The notes under the pieces: generated by a model
Database searches by the model: none
Told to the model about the DNA's origin: nothing
What the model saw: the letters and a program-made list of their open reading frames with translations, nothing else
Made by a program: the position numbers and the translations under genes
Shown: positions 24,695-37,097 of the stretch, in pieces
Layout of the letters: the number at the start of each line of letters is the position of its first letter
Numbering within the stretch: the stretch's first letter is position 1
Source of the DNA: Brachionus plicatilis
Taxonomy: Eukaryota > Rotifera > Eurotatoria > Ploima > Brachionidae
Assembly (NCBI GenBank): GCA_010279815.1
Contig: QEOQ01000141.1
Location: 434,001 to 498,000 of the forward strand
Direction of reading: 5' to 3'
Length of the DNA stretch: 64,000 nucleotides

Positions 24695-25341
24695 TGATAA
24701 CTGTATTTTAATTGCGTAAAAATTAAAATCGACAAAAAATTTGAGAACTTGATGAGTTTTTTTTAATTTTTTTAAATTCCTCTTTTTAAAAAAAAACTCT
24801 GGGCTTGTCTCATGACAATTGCCTTTTAAATTCGTCTACTGCATCGTAGAATTCTTCCTAACTTTTAATCTGTTTTGATCTTAGGTAAACTTTTACTTTT
24901 GTCAAAAAATGGCAATTCAGCAAACCTGTAAGAGGGACTAAATCGTATGTTTGGTCTGTCAAAAGCTCAGAAATTTGTTCAAAATTATTTTGTCATTTTT
25001 TGCCCAAAGTAAATTTACGTAAAATTAGGTATTTTACGAAAGTAAATTGCCGTAAATTTTCATAAATTCACATTATTTTACGTAAATTTACGTAAGATCC
25101 ACGTATCAAATCAGTACTGTATATTCTTTTACAATTTTTTACTTTTAAAAATTTAGGAATTAACGTAAATTTTTATTTTAATGAATTTTGCTTTATATAT
25201 TATAAAATGTTAAATGGATGTTTTTGAAAAAATTTAAAAAATTCATCGAATTCTCTAGTATTTTGACGATTTTAATTTTTTCGTAAATTACCGTAAATTT
25301 ACAAAAATTTACGTAAAACCAATTATCGGAGCACCGCTGTA
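24695..25341. repeat. Degenerate family A-like TA MITE(s)
   Basis: Two right-type ends lie in tandem: one stops at 25119 (inverted: CAGTACTGATTTGATACG) and one at 25339 (inverted: CAGCGGTGCTCCGATAATTG). Each is followed by TA and contains many TTTACGTAAA runs. A truncated left arm, ATAACTGTATTTTAATTGCG, begins near 24699. Probably one element inserted in another, both decayed. Confidence 0.5.
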
Positions 25342-25558
25342 TTTATTTGTGTCTAAATTTCAGATTTTCAATCCATTTTTTTGTCTCTCGACAAATAGTT
25401 AATTAAAAATCTATTTCGCTAAAATATTTTTTTAAAGTTAGCATCACTCTGATTTGACTTAGTTTCATGAAAAAAAAAGAGAAAAAATTGTAGATCTATT
25501 GAAAGATATCAAATTGATTTTACTTAGAAACTTTTGAATTTTTAATTGATTTACATGG

Positions 25559-25631
25559 GGCGTCGTGGCTTAGTGGCTAAAGCGCCTGTCTAGTAAACAG
25601 GAGATCCCGGGTTCGATTCCCGGCGATGCCT
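25559..25631 (+). tRNA. tRNA-Thr (AGT)
   Basis: Acceptor GGCGTCG pairs with CGATGCC. Anticodon loop CTAGTAA (AGT; A34 read as inosine), T arm CGGGTTCGATTCCCG, TTTTT after the 3' end. Confidence 0.97.
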
Positions 25632-25784
25632 TTTTAATTCTAGCAAATCATTTGAATTGACAAATCAATCAAAACATACTTTATAGACTTTATACTATTG
25701 ATTACTAAAATTTTTGTTGATAATAAAAATGGGTTAGTTAAAATTTTAATGGCTATTCGGACTTAAAAATGAATTTGTATAAAA

Positions 25785-25804
25785 GTCTCTATGGCGCAAT
25801 CGGC

Positions 25805-25841
<37 letters not shown>

Positions 25842-25858
25842 GAATCCACCTAGGGACG
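25785..25858 (+). tRNA. tRNA-Asn (GTT)
   Basis: Anticodon loop CTGTTAA (GTT), T arm GGTGGTTCGAATCCACC, terminator TTTTTT. Last tRNA of the cluster, about 260 bp before COPS7. Confidence 0.97.
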
Positions 25859-26118
25859 AATTTTTTCGATTTTCGAAAATTTTTTTTTTAATTTATAGTT
25901 ATTATCATAATGTTACTTTTTTTCAGGTATTATTCAAAGAAAAATTTATTAAACTAAAATTTAAAATAATTTATCATTTCTTTCTATTTTTTTTAAACTT
26001 CAAATTTATCTTCAAATGTTAACTTAGAAAAGATTGAATTATTTTTCTTGTGTAACATAAAAACAGAAAATAAAATCTGAATTTTTTTTTCAAAATTTTT
26101 CTTATTTTTGTTTTAAAG

Positions 26119-27088
26119 ATGACAGATAAATCCAATCAAATAGATCAATATCTTAGCATTGCAAAAACTTTAAACGATGCTGAATCAGCTGTAGAATTGA
26201 TTCAAAAAGTCATTGAATCTCCATCTGTGCATTCATTCAGTGATTTTCTTGATTTAGCTTTTTTTCAAACAGTAATTTGACAAAATAGATAAAATTCCAA
26301 TTTTAAAAATTAATTTTAGCTCAGGAATGATCCAACTCATTCCAAGTACTACCATTTGCTGGAACTTTTTGCATATGGAACATATTCTGACTACAAAAGT
26401 AAAAAATTTATTTATTTAAAAAAAATTTAAATAGAATTAAAATAAAGCAAAGCAACATCAATATCCCGAACTTAACACCGCATCGATTACCAAGCTAAGA
26501 CACTTGAGTATCATCTCAATAGCTGGCAAAAATCGAACAATTTCTTACAAATATCTGTGTGAACAATTACATATTGGCAATGTGAGGGAGCTCGAAGACT
26601 TGATAATTGAAGCATTTTATGCAAATATAATACGAGGAAAACTCGACCAAATGAACAATCAGCTTGAAGTCGAGTTTGCAATCGGGAGAGACGTGACTGA
26701 TGAACAGGTAGATGATATTTTGAGTGTTTTGGACAGTTGGTGCAAAAATTGTGATATTGCTTTGAAGACAATAGAGGTTCAGATAAGTCAAGCGAACAGT
26801 TTTAAACAAAAGCAAATTGACAAAAAAGCCAACATTGATCTCGAAGTAGGCTAAAATTTTAAATTAATATTTTTTTAATTAACTTTGAAAAGGTTTTAAA
26901 TTTAAAAAAAAGTATCATGATCCAAAACCAAGATTCGGACTCGCTAAATAATGTGCCAAAGGAGTCCAAAAAATCTCTTAAAACAAAAGGGTAATTTTAC
27001 TTAATCAAATAAATTTGCCTCAACTAAAAAATTACTAAGACCAAGAGTATCGAGTGGCGGTAAAGTAAGCAGTAGTGGAGCAAAATAG
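26119..27088 (+). CDS. COPS7: COP9 signalosome complex subunit 7
   Basis: PCI-domain subunit of the COP9 signalosome, which removes NEDD8 from cullin-RING ligases. Five exons: 26119-26271, 26320-26398, 26448-26845, 26893-26990, 27040-27088, giving 258 aa (human about 265-275), with introns of 47-49 nt. Family landmarks in order: LLELFAYGTYSDY, KLRHLSIISIAG, NVRELEDLIIEAFYANIIRG, KLDQMNNQLEVEFAIGRDV (the PCI winged helix), then a coiled tail beginning VLNLKKSI and ending in a basic Ser/Gly segment. The last two small exons are my assembly. Without splicing at 26846 the frame would stop at once with VG, and splicing restores the family's EV-x-NLKK motif. A plain stop at 26992 instead of the last exon is possible. 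Confidence 0.92.
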
Positions 27089-30018
27089 TTGCGTAAATTT
27101 TGCCAAATTATGACTGTAAATTATTTATATCGATTGAATTCTTGAACGGAGCTTTTCGTATTCAGTGAATAACTCTTTACCAAATAAAATTTACTTAAAG
27201 AAATTAAATTATATTAATTAGAATATTATCTTTTAATTATTTTAACAACCCCAGTGGAAAATAGTTAGTTGACTTTTCAAAACTTTAAAGTAAAAAGCTT
27301 GTCTTTGAGGAATTTCTTCAAAAAAATTGCATTTTTTTAAAGTCATAATAATAGGAAAATTTAACTTGGTAAATTGAAAAAGTAATAATTAAAAATGATT
27401 AATTAAATTATAAGACTTGCATAAAATTTGAATACTATACTGGTCCTTTATTTAAAATAAATTGATATCTTGCTATTTCTTCTTTCCTTCAACATTAAAT
27501 AGAATAAAATTTTCAATATTCAATTATTTTTTAAAAAGCTTAATTAAATAAAAATAGAAGGACTCCGAGCAATTCTAAGTGACTTGAGGTTTACCTGGAA
27601 TTAATTTCTAGGTAACAATATTAATAAATAACAATATTAATAGTAATTAATTGAAAAAAAAATTATCTAATATAATCAAAAGCATTCAATAAAAATCTCA
27701 TATAAATGTAAAACAACTTAGAGAAAATACCAAAAAAATTTTCTATTCAAGTTTTCGATCAAATTGATAAACTTCGAATATTTTGATAAGCTGAATAAAT
27801 TTTTCCAATTATTCTTTAAACTAAACGATCAATAATTGCAACTTATAAATTGAAAAAAAATTGTATTTTCAATGTGCAATTTACTTCTGTTTCATTGATC
27901 TTAAATTCAATCTCCTGTCAATTTCTCGAGGTTTAGCAAAGTACTTTTTCAAATTTTTTATTATTGTCTTCTAAATATCATATTTTAAAAGAAACTTAAT
28001 AGCGAAAAAAATTTATTTCTTCCCATTCTTTTTAAATAGGAGCATTTGACTAAGTTCAATTCACTAGCACCTGATAACCTGAAAATCATATAAAAATCTG
28101 TTTAATATTGTTTAATACTAAATTTTTTTGTTTATCAATGTAAAAAATTTAACATTTACTGATTGATTGATGATTTGATTTTAGATACAAGTATTTATGA
28201 TATGTGGAGTGTAATGATTTTGATGCTAAATAGCAGAATCAAAACATTTCAAGCAGAGTTTTATTGATTCATTAAGTTGCATTGTTTATGGGTGAGGTAG
28301 AAAAAACATAAACTATAAAAAATCAAAAAGAGATAAAACATAAATTATATAAAAAATAACTTAAATAGTTAAAATGAGACAAAATTTTGATTTAATCTAA
28401 TTCAAGAATGGTTTAAAGAAATATTTAAAATTCTCCAATTTGAAAAATTAATCAGTTTTTTAGAAAAATTAATTTTAATTTTAATTTTTGAACTAATAAT
28501 GATAAAAAATGTGTAAAAATACTTGTAAATTTTGTTGAAAAAGTTAATTCGTCTATTTGCGCAAAGGATTTGAATTTTTGCTTTGTATCTTTGATTTTAA
28601 ATTGATTACATGTTTTTTTTTAAATAAAACTATTTTATTAAACTAAAACTATTAAAAAAAATTGGATTTTAAATTTATGTTTTTTATCATTTTATAAAAT
28701 TAGTTATATGTTTTTTTTTTCTTTTTATATGTTTCGTTCTACCTGTCCCATTGTTTATAAATAGTTCTAAGCTTCTTTTTTTATCAGTAAATTTTCTAAA
28801 GATAGATGCGTTCAAAGTATAAATTTAACTTTTTTTAAAGATTTTAATTAAAACTTTTGATAAGTTATATTCAAGTTATGTTTTATAAAAAAATAGCTTA
28901 CATCAAGTTAAAAGAAAACGCTGTTTTCTACTTGCAAATTTCTTCCCCTGAAATTTTTTTTTCAATTAGAAAAAGGAAAATCATCCTGACTTTTTATTTA
29001 TTTTTATTAATTTTGAAAAAAAAGTAAAGTAAAACGAATTCTCCAACTGAATCTCAAACGAAGACCATATTTATCAATTTTAGGTAATTGAGATGTAAAA
29101 TAAAATGATAATCAGCTTCGGATTTTGAATATCAACTCTTTGTAGTAATCTCTGGACCAGAACAGAATCGCTTAAAAGCTCCCTAAATAATTGAAAAGAA
29201 ATATAGAGATCTCTTTAAAAATAATGATGAAAGGGACAATTTCAATTATTATTTCAATCATTTTATGATAATAATAAAAATAATACTGCTAATAATTTGT
29301 CCCTTTTTATCCTAGACGATAATTGAGTAGGAGCTCATCTCCTTCTCCGGTACCTTTTTGAGAGACGACTGCAATCTGACACTGAAGTCAGTCAATTATT
29401 TTAAATATAAAGTTGATATATTTTCCTTGTTAAATATTAAAATTAGCTATTTCGCACAATTTAAAACTTTGTGAGCAATGAAAAATAAAATAAACAAATT
29501 AATTAAGGTAAAATGATAAAGAAATTTTTCATATTTTTTATTTTTGTTTTTCTTCATTTTATTCAATTATTTTCTTTTTATTTTATTCAAAAAAAATTAA
29601 AAAAAACAAAAAATTCACCCTAAATTTTATTAATTATTATTTTTAGATAAAATTGAAGACCTTTTATTTCTTTTGATCTATTAAATCGAAATATTTATAA
29701 CTATTATACTTGTATTTAAAGTATACTTGAATTTCATAGTCAATTATTATAAAAGTATGATATTTGTTGTAATTTAACTTGGCTCAATTTCGAGAATATT
29801 TTTAGTTTGAGTATTACATAAAATTTTAAAAATTAGAATAATTTTTTCATCTAAACCTGCAAACAAGCAAAACAAAAACTAAACAACGAAAATCATCAAA
29901 ATCAAATTCTATTTTTTATTCATTTATTTGATTAATTCACTTTTGGAAGAAGAGCCAGCAATCAGTACAATAACCAAATGCTTTTTATGCTGAGGACTCG
30001 ATAAGACCTAATCATTTA
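27089..30018. other. Intergenic, 2.9 kb, nothing recognised
   Basis: Between COPS7 and CLN3. Extremely A/T-rich with scattered poly-A/T. No ORF with coding character, no tRNA and no clear inverted-repeat element. Confidence 0.55.
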
Positions 30019-30026
30019 TCACGTGA
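30019..30026. promoter_or_regulatory. E-box TCACGTGA (CLEAR-type) upstream of CLN3
   Basis: A perfect 8-bp palindrome 42 nt before the CLN3 ATG. TCACGTGA is the core of the CLEAR motif bound by TFEB/MITF (HLH-30 in nematodes) at lysosomal genes. The site is seen directly; its function here is inference. Confidence 0.6.
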
Positions 30027-30067
30027 TTTTGTTTATCTAAAACTCAACCAATCTTTTGTTCTCAAAA

Positions 30068-31514
30068 ATGATATTAAGAAAATTCAAAATTATTAATTCA
30101 ACGAATATGAACATGAATCGTTTGGAACATTATTGGGAAAAATACTATCCACAGTTTGTGATCACATCCTACTGGCTTTTAGGCTTGACAAATAATTTTG
30201 CTTATGTTATCATGCTTTCGGCTGCCCATGACATTTTATCTGATGGTAATTCCAATTCTACTGATTTGCCCAAGCACAACACTACCAATAGATTCGATTG
30301 CAATGAATTGTCAACTGGCGCAATCCTTCTTGCCGACATTTTACCAGGAATTGCCATTAAATTAGTAGCACCATTTTTTGTGCATAAAATAAAGTATTGG
30401 AAAAGAGTAGTTGTGGTCATTATTACCAATTCATGCAGCTTTTTGCTTGTCTCACTGACTCCTAGTAATTTAAAGCCATTGATTTTTCTAGGTGTAATGG
30501 CAGCAAGTTTTAGCTCAAGTTTTGGTGAAATTACATTTTTGAGTATGAGTACACTCTACATTCGGACTCTTTCGATTACCGGATGGGCATCAGGTACCGG
30601 TGCAGCTGGCTTGATTGGATCATTTGGCTATGCAGCACTTACATCTATAGGACTGACGCCAAGTACCACTATTTTATTGATGATGTTCATTCCTGTCTTA
30701 ATGGCTCTAAGTTATGTTGCACTGCCTACTGTTGACTTTGCCAGATCTCGAGTTTATTCTGAGCTTGATACGGACTCGGAAGAACGAGACACAAATGAGC
30801 CCAATGTCGAAAATAATCTGGGGTCAGTTAACCACGGATCTCTAAGAGATAAATTCAAGCTTCTGCCACCACTATTAAAATTTATGATACCTTTATTTTT
30901 AGTCTATTTTGCTGAGTATTTTATCAATCAAGGTTTATTTGAATTATTATATTTTAAAAATGCATTCATTAAGGAACACAAATTGCAATACAGGTAATTT
31001 TTTTCTTCTACAAATAAAATAAATTTTTGGTATCCAAATGTAGATGGTATAATGTAATGTACCAATTGGCTGTTTTTGTCTCTAGGTCATCTGTTAAATG
31101 GATAAAGATAAAATTTTTGCCCATATTTCCAATTCTGCAAATTCTTAACATCTTCATCTTTTTGTCACATATATATTTGGATTATTTTCCGTCAATATGG
31201 ATTGTGTTTTTGCTAATATTCTGGGAGGGTCTTCTTGGTGGTGGATGCTATGTGAAGTAATAGTTTTAATGATTTATTTTTTTTAGATAAAAAAATTCAA
31301 TTGAGTGTTCTAGCTCCTTTAATCAAATATCAATCGAAATACCAAAAAATGTGAGAGAATTTTCGATCGCAGTCGCCAGTATTGCTGATAGCTTTGGTAT
31401 CGCTTTGGCCGGGTTCACAGGTAAAACAATTACTCTTAGATTTTATTTTTATAAATATTACCTCTTAAAGCGATTCCTGTGCACAATTCTATTTGTTCGT
31501 ATGGCAATAAATGA
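30068..31514 (+). CDS. CLN3: CLN3 / battenin lysosomal membrane protein
   Basis: Multi-pass lysosomal/endosomal membrane protein of the CLN3 family, whose loss causes juvenile Batten disease in man; implicated in clearance of glycerophosphodiesters. Four exons: 30068-30993, 31044-31256, 31314-31420, 31471-31514, giving 429 aa against 438 in human. Landmarks: NNFAYVIMLSAAHDIL in TM1, RFDCNELSTGAILLADILP, SFGEITFLS, GWASGTGAAGLIG, VYFAEYFINQGLFELLYF, YQLAVFVSRSSVKW, EGLLGGGCYVNSF and the C-terminal IPVHNSIC. The exon 3 and 4 frames are fixed by these matches. The first ATG was used; a second in-frame ATG about 12 codons on is possible, since the N-terminus is variable in the family. A possible CLEAR E-box lies just upstream. 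Confidence 0.95.
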
Positions 31515-32368
31515 CTGGTAAATTAATCATTATTTTTTTAAATCTTTATTCTAAAATTTTTTTTTAAGTTTTTTAATTGATCTTGTTTTGATGAAATAAA
31601 TTTTATCTTATTTTGAAATTGGTCAATTTTGTTACTAATTGGTTGTATTATTTTCCAAACTTAAATATTGGGGATAAATTTTGAACATAAAGCCCTATTT
31701 ATATCAGTTTTTAGGAAAAAGCCTAGAAATTTTAATTCAACTTAAACTACAAAACATAGAATCTTGTAAATTAGAATGGTCAACCACAAACAATTTTTCT
31801 TAAAATTCGAATCTAAAAATGAATTTTTCAAATTTTGTTAGATCAATTCTATGACCAAAAAAATAATGATAAATTGGCTATAGACCTGAAACTTTTACTT
31901 CGATTAAGTTAAATAAATAGTATGACTAGCGGGGAACACTATTGACTAGTTTCTTTTTTTTTCTAAATTCAAAAATAAAATAAAAAAATAAAAATTTAAT
32001 TTAAAAAATCATGTAATTTATTTCTTTATTTTGCATAAAATTTATAATTAAAAAATTTTGAATCCAAGTAAGTTTTTTTTTTATCTGTGTGAACTTTTTT
32101 CTGAATTTCGCAATTTTCCAAAAAAATTTTAGAATAATAAAATTTGCAAAAAATTTAAACAGAAAATTCGGAAAGTTTCCAGAAATTTCCACAAATGGTA
32201 ATCAATAAATTCAATCAAATTAATAAATTCAGAATTTGCAAAAGCTATCTATTAAAAACAATTATCCAATTTATATTTTTAACAATAATAATTAATAATA
32301 ATAAATTTATTCAGTAAACATGGGTGATGTAAAAATATATTAATATATATTAATATTCAATATATTAA

Positions 32369-32548
32369 TTATGTATCAAGTCCTTGATCTAAGTCATAAG
32401 TATAAGATTGATTTGATGTTTCCATTTCTTCTTCAAAATCATTATCAAAGTTATCATTTTTCTCATAATCATTATAATTTTCATCAGAGACTTCAGATTA
32501 GGTATCACCCGCATTACTAAGAAGTTCAAAAGCTTTTCATCAAGACAT
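32369..32548 (-). pseudogene. Possible broken acidic ORF of unknown origin
   Basis: The minus-strand frame reads MS, two stops, KAFELLSNAGDT, stop, then SEVSDENYNDYEKND and an Asn/Asp/Glu-rich run to a stop. The codon use looks more coding than its surroundings. It could be the decayed N-terminus of a transposon protein. Family not recognised. Confidence 0.25.
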
Positions 32549-33052
32549 AGTTCAAAAAATTATTATTTATTCTAGGAATTAAGTAGAGTTGGGAATCAAA
32601 AAACATAATTAGCCATGTCTTTGACTTATTTCACAAAAGACAGTACTTTTGAAGAGGGGTCCAAAAAAACCCTCTTCAGGTCTCACGTAAACTTTTTTTT
32701 TTTTGGATGAAAATAAAAATATTTTGTTATTAAAATTAATTAATTATAATATTTTTTTGATTTCAATTTTGATGGAAAAAAAAATTTGCAAAAATGATTA
32801 AATTTAACGAGTAATAAGCAAAAAAATTACAAAAAAAGGGTCGAAAAGCCCCTCCGGATTAGGTGTTAAATTACATTTATTGATTACACAAATTATTGGT
32901 TCAGAATATAAAAATTTTTTTTTAAAATTCTAATAAAAATTATTTATACATCTATTTACAAATTTTTCAGTTCATTTAATTTTCCTTACTATAATTAGCG
33001 CTGGGGTCCGTGAACTTTTAAACGAGCGGTCTAAGAAACGGTCAGAATTTTG

Positions 33053-33133
33053 CAGAGTTGTTTAAAAGTCCCAAAAAAAGTCCAAGTCCGGACTTGGACT
33101 TGACTTGAGACTTGTGACTTTAAAACAACTCTG
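33053..33133. mobile_element. Short hAT-like MITE (CAGAGTTG family)
   Basis: An 81-bp near-perfect palindrome: CAGAGTTGTTTAAAAGTC at one end, its inverted copy at the other, meeting at AAGTCCGGACTT. Flanks GAATTTTG and AAATTTTG match at 7 of 8 positions. Miniature of the element at 13144-13444. Confidence 0.8.
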
Positions 33134-33368
33134 AAATTTTGTCAAAATTTCACATTATGATTGCTTTGATTTGATTAAAAGCGAGTAGATTGTACTTTAG
33201 ATGATAGATCAATTAATAAATCATTAAATCATTAAATTTAATGTTTTTGTGACAAGAAAAAATGTTTGGGTTCTAAGACTTTTTTGTTTCATGTCAATTC
33301 TTTTCTATGTCATTTAAAACTTTTATTCTATAAATAATAAAATAAAATAGGTAAAAAAAATTTAAAAC

Positions 33369-36300
33369 TTATTTTCTCGGATAATTAAACAAGTTAGTAT
33401 TTTCTATTTTGATTTTAAAGGCTTCTTGGTCGATTTGTTTTTCACTGCCAAAGCACCAACTTACAATTCTGTCAATGTTTTTTTCAGTGATAGATTCGTC
33501 AATATTCATGATAGCCTTTCGGACATCTGCCGGACTAATTGTACTTTTTTGATAAAAAAATAATTTAAATGTCTTAAAAAATCTTGATTGCGTACCTTTG
33601 TCCGGACAAGCTATCCGAAATTTGATTTGCAAAGTTAAGTCTTTCTTCTTTGATAAATTTTTTGACCATGTTCAAAAAACTGTTCGAATTATCTTCATGT
33701 TCCTCTGAGAAAAGCGATAGATACTCAATTCGAGATCCGTCTACTGAGCTCGAATCCTGTTCAGCTGCTTGAATTACTTCATTTAACTGTTCCATATTTT
33801 TGGATCGGAAAAAACTCCGAAGCACTTCCTTAAGAACACTTTTTGAAATAACATTCTAAAAAAATAATTTGACTTTAGGATACAAAATTTTTCATCCTTA
33901 TCTTACTCCTTCAATATCCCTCATTTCATTTTCTTTCAAAAAATCCAAAAGAATATTCATCATTTTTTTCTCGTAAAAGTAAACCTGTTCATCGCTAAAA
34001 CCTTGAAGAGCATGTTGAAAAAATTCCGTAAGATCTGTGGAGTATTTTTCACATGCATCATTTATATTATAGCTATACTCAAACGCATCGTTAATATATT
34101 TTTTTTTTAGAAAACTGATCCAAGACTCGTCCAAATCATGTTCAAAAGATGAAGACTCTTTCTTCTGAAAAATAAAATTAATTAAATTTAAAAGGAAAAA
34201 AACCATTCTTAAAAATTACCGCTTCTTTTTGCATTCGGTAATTCATGAACTCAGTGATGATTTTGAGCGTGTCTTTTTTGGAAAATTTTTTGTTTTTTAA
34301 TTTTCCTTCATACCTTAAATAAGCTGGAATATCTGCACTAATGCCCTGAGATTAAAATGTTTAAAAAAATAAATATAAATTTTTTTTCCAGCATACATAT
34401 CCAGTGAAATCAGATTTTGAATTTGAATCCAGCTCACTGATCAATATTTCTAATAAATGGGCACTTGATTTATTATCGGAAATATCTCGCCATCTTTCGG
34501 CACCACCTTCAACTATTGCCCCGCATATATTCCAGTCTGGTCGAGGAGTGTTCGATTCTCTATTGGATTCCAACTCCTGTACTATTTCTTGAAGTTTTTC
34601 CTCAAGCTTTCTGGCATGGTCTCTCAAAGCACTTGGAAAAAATATCACAGTTTATTAAATTTAATAATCAGCTGTTACCGTATTTCCTCACTTAATGTCC
34701 CCTGGAAACTAAAGGAAACACGTCTTAATATTCTATGGATTATTCTATGAAACTCAATATTTTTTTAATTTCTAATTTCCTTGGGAAATTATCTGAAATA
34801 TGGTAAAGGTATTAATGTGAAATGTTTGCAAAAAATCAAAAATTTCGCATAATTTCTCAGGGAAATTAAAAGGTGTTTCATTTAATTGCCCATAGGGCAT
34901 TAACTGAGGAAATACGGTAAGTTTTTAATTTTTTTTATTTACCCATAGTCATTTCTCACATTTTTCATTTCTTTTTCTAAATTTTCATTTTTGCCTTCTA
35001 ACTCTTTGTAAACAGTTTCAAGAGCTAGATAATCTCGGCGAGGTATAACATCGCCATAGTCAGCTTCCATTTTGGTCAAGCGCTTCATTGAATCAGTTAA
35101 ATTTTGTCGGCAAACTCTGGAATTTTTTATTTTTAATTCTAGGGAATGTATAAATAAAAGAGATAAGATTCGCGCGCGTCAAAAGTACTGCACTATTTGA
35201 ATTTGACTTTTTCGACCACAAATTCTTTTTTGAATTTATGGAAACTTAGGAAAGCCAATTTTTTAACAGGTTTAAAAAAATTATTTTTTTCGCTACCCTC
35301 TCTGAGAGATTAGCATCAAAATTTTTAGTTATATCCTTTTAGCTCTAAAAATCTTATAATTCTGTAAAAATATTTAATTATTATTATAAAGATTCTTAGA
35401 GCTCTTTTTATAAGCTTCAAAATGATGTATTCATTTGTTTTTAAAAAAATAAGTTTTGGCCTTAAAATTGACCGGAGACGAACATTTTTGGATTTTTTCA
35501 CTATTTTTGTATTTCGTCCTTGGTTTACCTCCTAATTCAAATTTTTGTTTCACTTTGTTTCGTCTGCAGAGCAAGTTTTTTTTTTTTTAAATGAAACTTA
35601 TTATATTTTGATACATGGTTTTTTTCTTTATAAATTAATGAAAATTAAAAATTTCAATTTTTATAAAAAATTTACACTTTTTGGTAAAAATTTATGGACT
35701 TAAATTTAAAGTCAAAAATTAAAAAAAGTGAGCTCAACAATTTTTTCAGAATTTGTCTGGTTTCTGATTCTGCAAAAATTTTAATTAGGAGGTAAATCAA
35801 GGACGAAATACAAAAATAGTGAAAAAAAATGTTCTGGTCAATTTTAAGGCCAAAACTTATTTTTTTAAAAACAAATGAAAACATCATTTTGTAGCTTATA
35901 AAAAGAGCTCTAAGAATCTTTATAATAATAATTAAATATTTTTACAGAATTATAAGATTTTTAGAGCTAAAAAGATACAACTAAAATCTTGTTCAAGTGC
36001 TGTAGTTTTGACCTGCGCCAACCTTTGTTTTTACCTCAGGGCTATTTTAAGAGTGACAGGATCGTCTTCACTTTCTTCTTCAACTGCCACATGGCCTTCA
36101 GCTTGTCTTTTTTTTTCCCTTTTCAACTCGTTCAGCTTAGCCTCTTCCTGTTGAAATCTCAAATCATTCAAATCAACAATCAGCAATTTCCGCTTGTCCT
36201 GTTCATTGCGAAATTTTTCATGCTCCGCAGCCAGCTCATTCTGAAGCTTGTCGACTTGAATCTCCAACATATGACGATCATTTTTCAATTGTAAAACTAA

Positions 36301-37097
36301 ATCTTGAAGTTTTTTCTTTTCTTCTTTTAAATTTTTTATCTCAATTTTTTCCTCCTCTCTGTACTGCATCAATTTATGGTCACATTGGTCGGCCAAAGTG
36401 ACCAGCATTTGCTTAAGTGGTTCAAGTTCGCGAATTTTTTCTCGTTGTGAAGCTAACATCAGTTCATATTCATTTTTGATAGATGACAAAATCGGCTTAT
36501 AGGTCTTGAATTCTTCGAGTAAATATTCGAAAGCCTCACGGTATGCCTTTAAAAATACAAAACTAAAACTTTTGAAAATTTTTTGTGTCCTTTCCCACCT
36601 GAAGTCGAGCTTCACTTGTCGTATATGAATTTTCACATCCAAGCACCTTAAGCTCTCGCTGTAAAAATTTTTCCAAATTCTCCAAAAATTTTGGTTTCGG
36701 AGTTATGTTTGGCCTTCCTTCTGCTTGAGCATTAGTTATTAATAAATTATTGCTTTTAGTTAGAGAAATTTGTAAATTAGAGGGTCGTTGATTAGCGGAA
36801 TGTGCTGGCCAAGTATCAATAACTCCACCTGAATTTTCTCCACTGGTCTATTATTTTCATTAATTTTACTTTTATTTAATTAATTGAATTTTTTTTACTT
36901 TTAAAGCATTTCTAGGAGGAACAGAAATAGTTGAATTTCCAATAGTGTATTTATTACCCAAGTCGATTTTGGCTAATTGGCTTTTAAATTTTCTATTTAG
37001 CACGCATTTTTTAAATTTTTTCAAAATTTTACCTTTGACTCTTTATCGGAGGTAACCGAGGAGTCTCTTCTTGAGTATTATAGCTGGCTAATTCCAT
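33369..37097 (-). CDS. TSNAXIP1: Translin-associated factor X-interacting protein 1-like (TSNAXIP1)
   Basis: Coiled-coil protein of the TSNAXIP1 family, known in vertebrates from testis and ciliated cells; molecular role poorly defined. Ten exons (5' to 3'): 37033-37097, 36899-36992, 36599-36847, 36035-36546, 34943-35116, 34397-34631, 34220-34345, 33907-34164, 33596-33855, 33369-33543, totalling 715 aa. The TSNAXIP1_N domain spans about residues 105-215 (ARLQAYREAFEYLLEEFKTY, SIKNEYE). It is followed by a long charged coiled coil to about 300, the segment YGDVIPRRDYLALE, then TPRPDWNICG...ERWRDIS and DIPAYLRYEG, all family landmarks. The C-terminal part (IS-x-ADVRKAIMNID) resembles a degenerate EF-hand pair. 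All ten phases agree. Introns 4 (35117-36034) and 5 (34632-34942) are swollen by transposons. Name from remembered family sequence; moderate certainty on the exact orthologue. Confidence 0.85.
34678..34917. mobile_element. TA-flanked MITE (CCGTATTTCCTC ends) in a TSNAXIP1 intron
   Basis: Ends CCGTATTTCCTCACTTAATG and the inverted CCGTATTTCCTCAGTTAATG, flanked by TA (34676-34677 and 34918-34919). The 240-bp element makes up most of the 311-bp intron 34632-34942. Confidence 0.92.
35171..36020. mobile_element. Foldback element filling TSNAXIP1 intron 4
   Basis: Long inverted arms: TTTTAGCTCTAAAAATCTTATAATTCTG (split over about 35337-35364) recurs inverted at about 35945-35972, and TTTCGTCCTTGGTTTACCTC at about 35511 recurs inverted at about 35794. 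The outer ends CGCGTCAAAAGTACTGCACT and GCAGGTCAAAACTACAGCAC (inverted) are similar but diverged. It occupies about 850 of 918 intron bases. TSD not resolved. Confidence 0.8.

Larger units (their letters stand above)
31515..33368. other. Intergenic, A/T-rich, one small MITE
   Basis: Between CLN3 and the convergent TSNAXIP1-like gene. Holds the MITE at 33053-33133 and a possible broken acidic ORF at 32369-32548 (minus). Otherwise nothing recognised. Confidence 0.55.
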
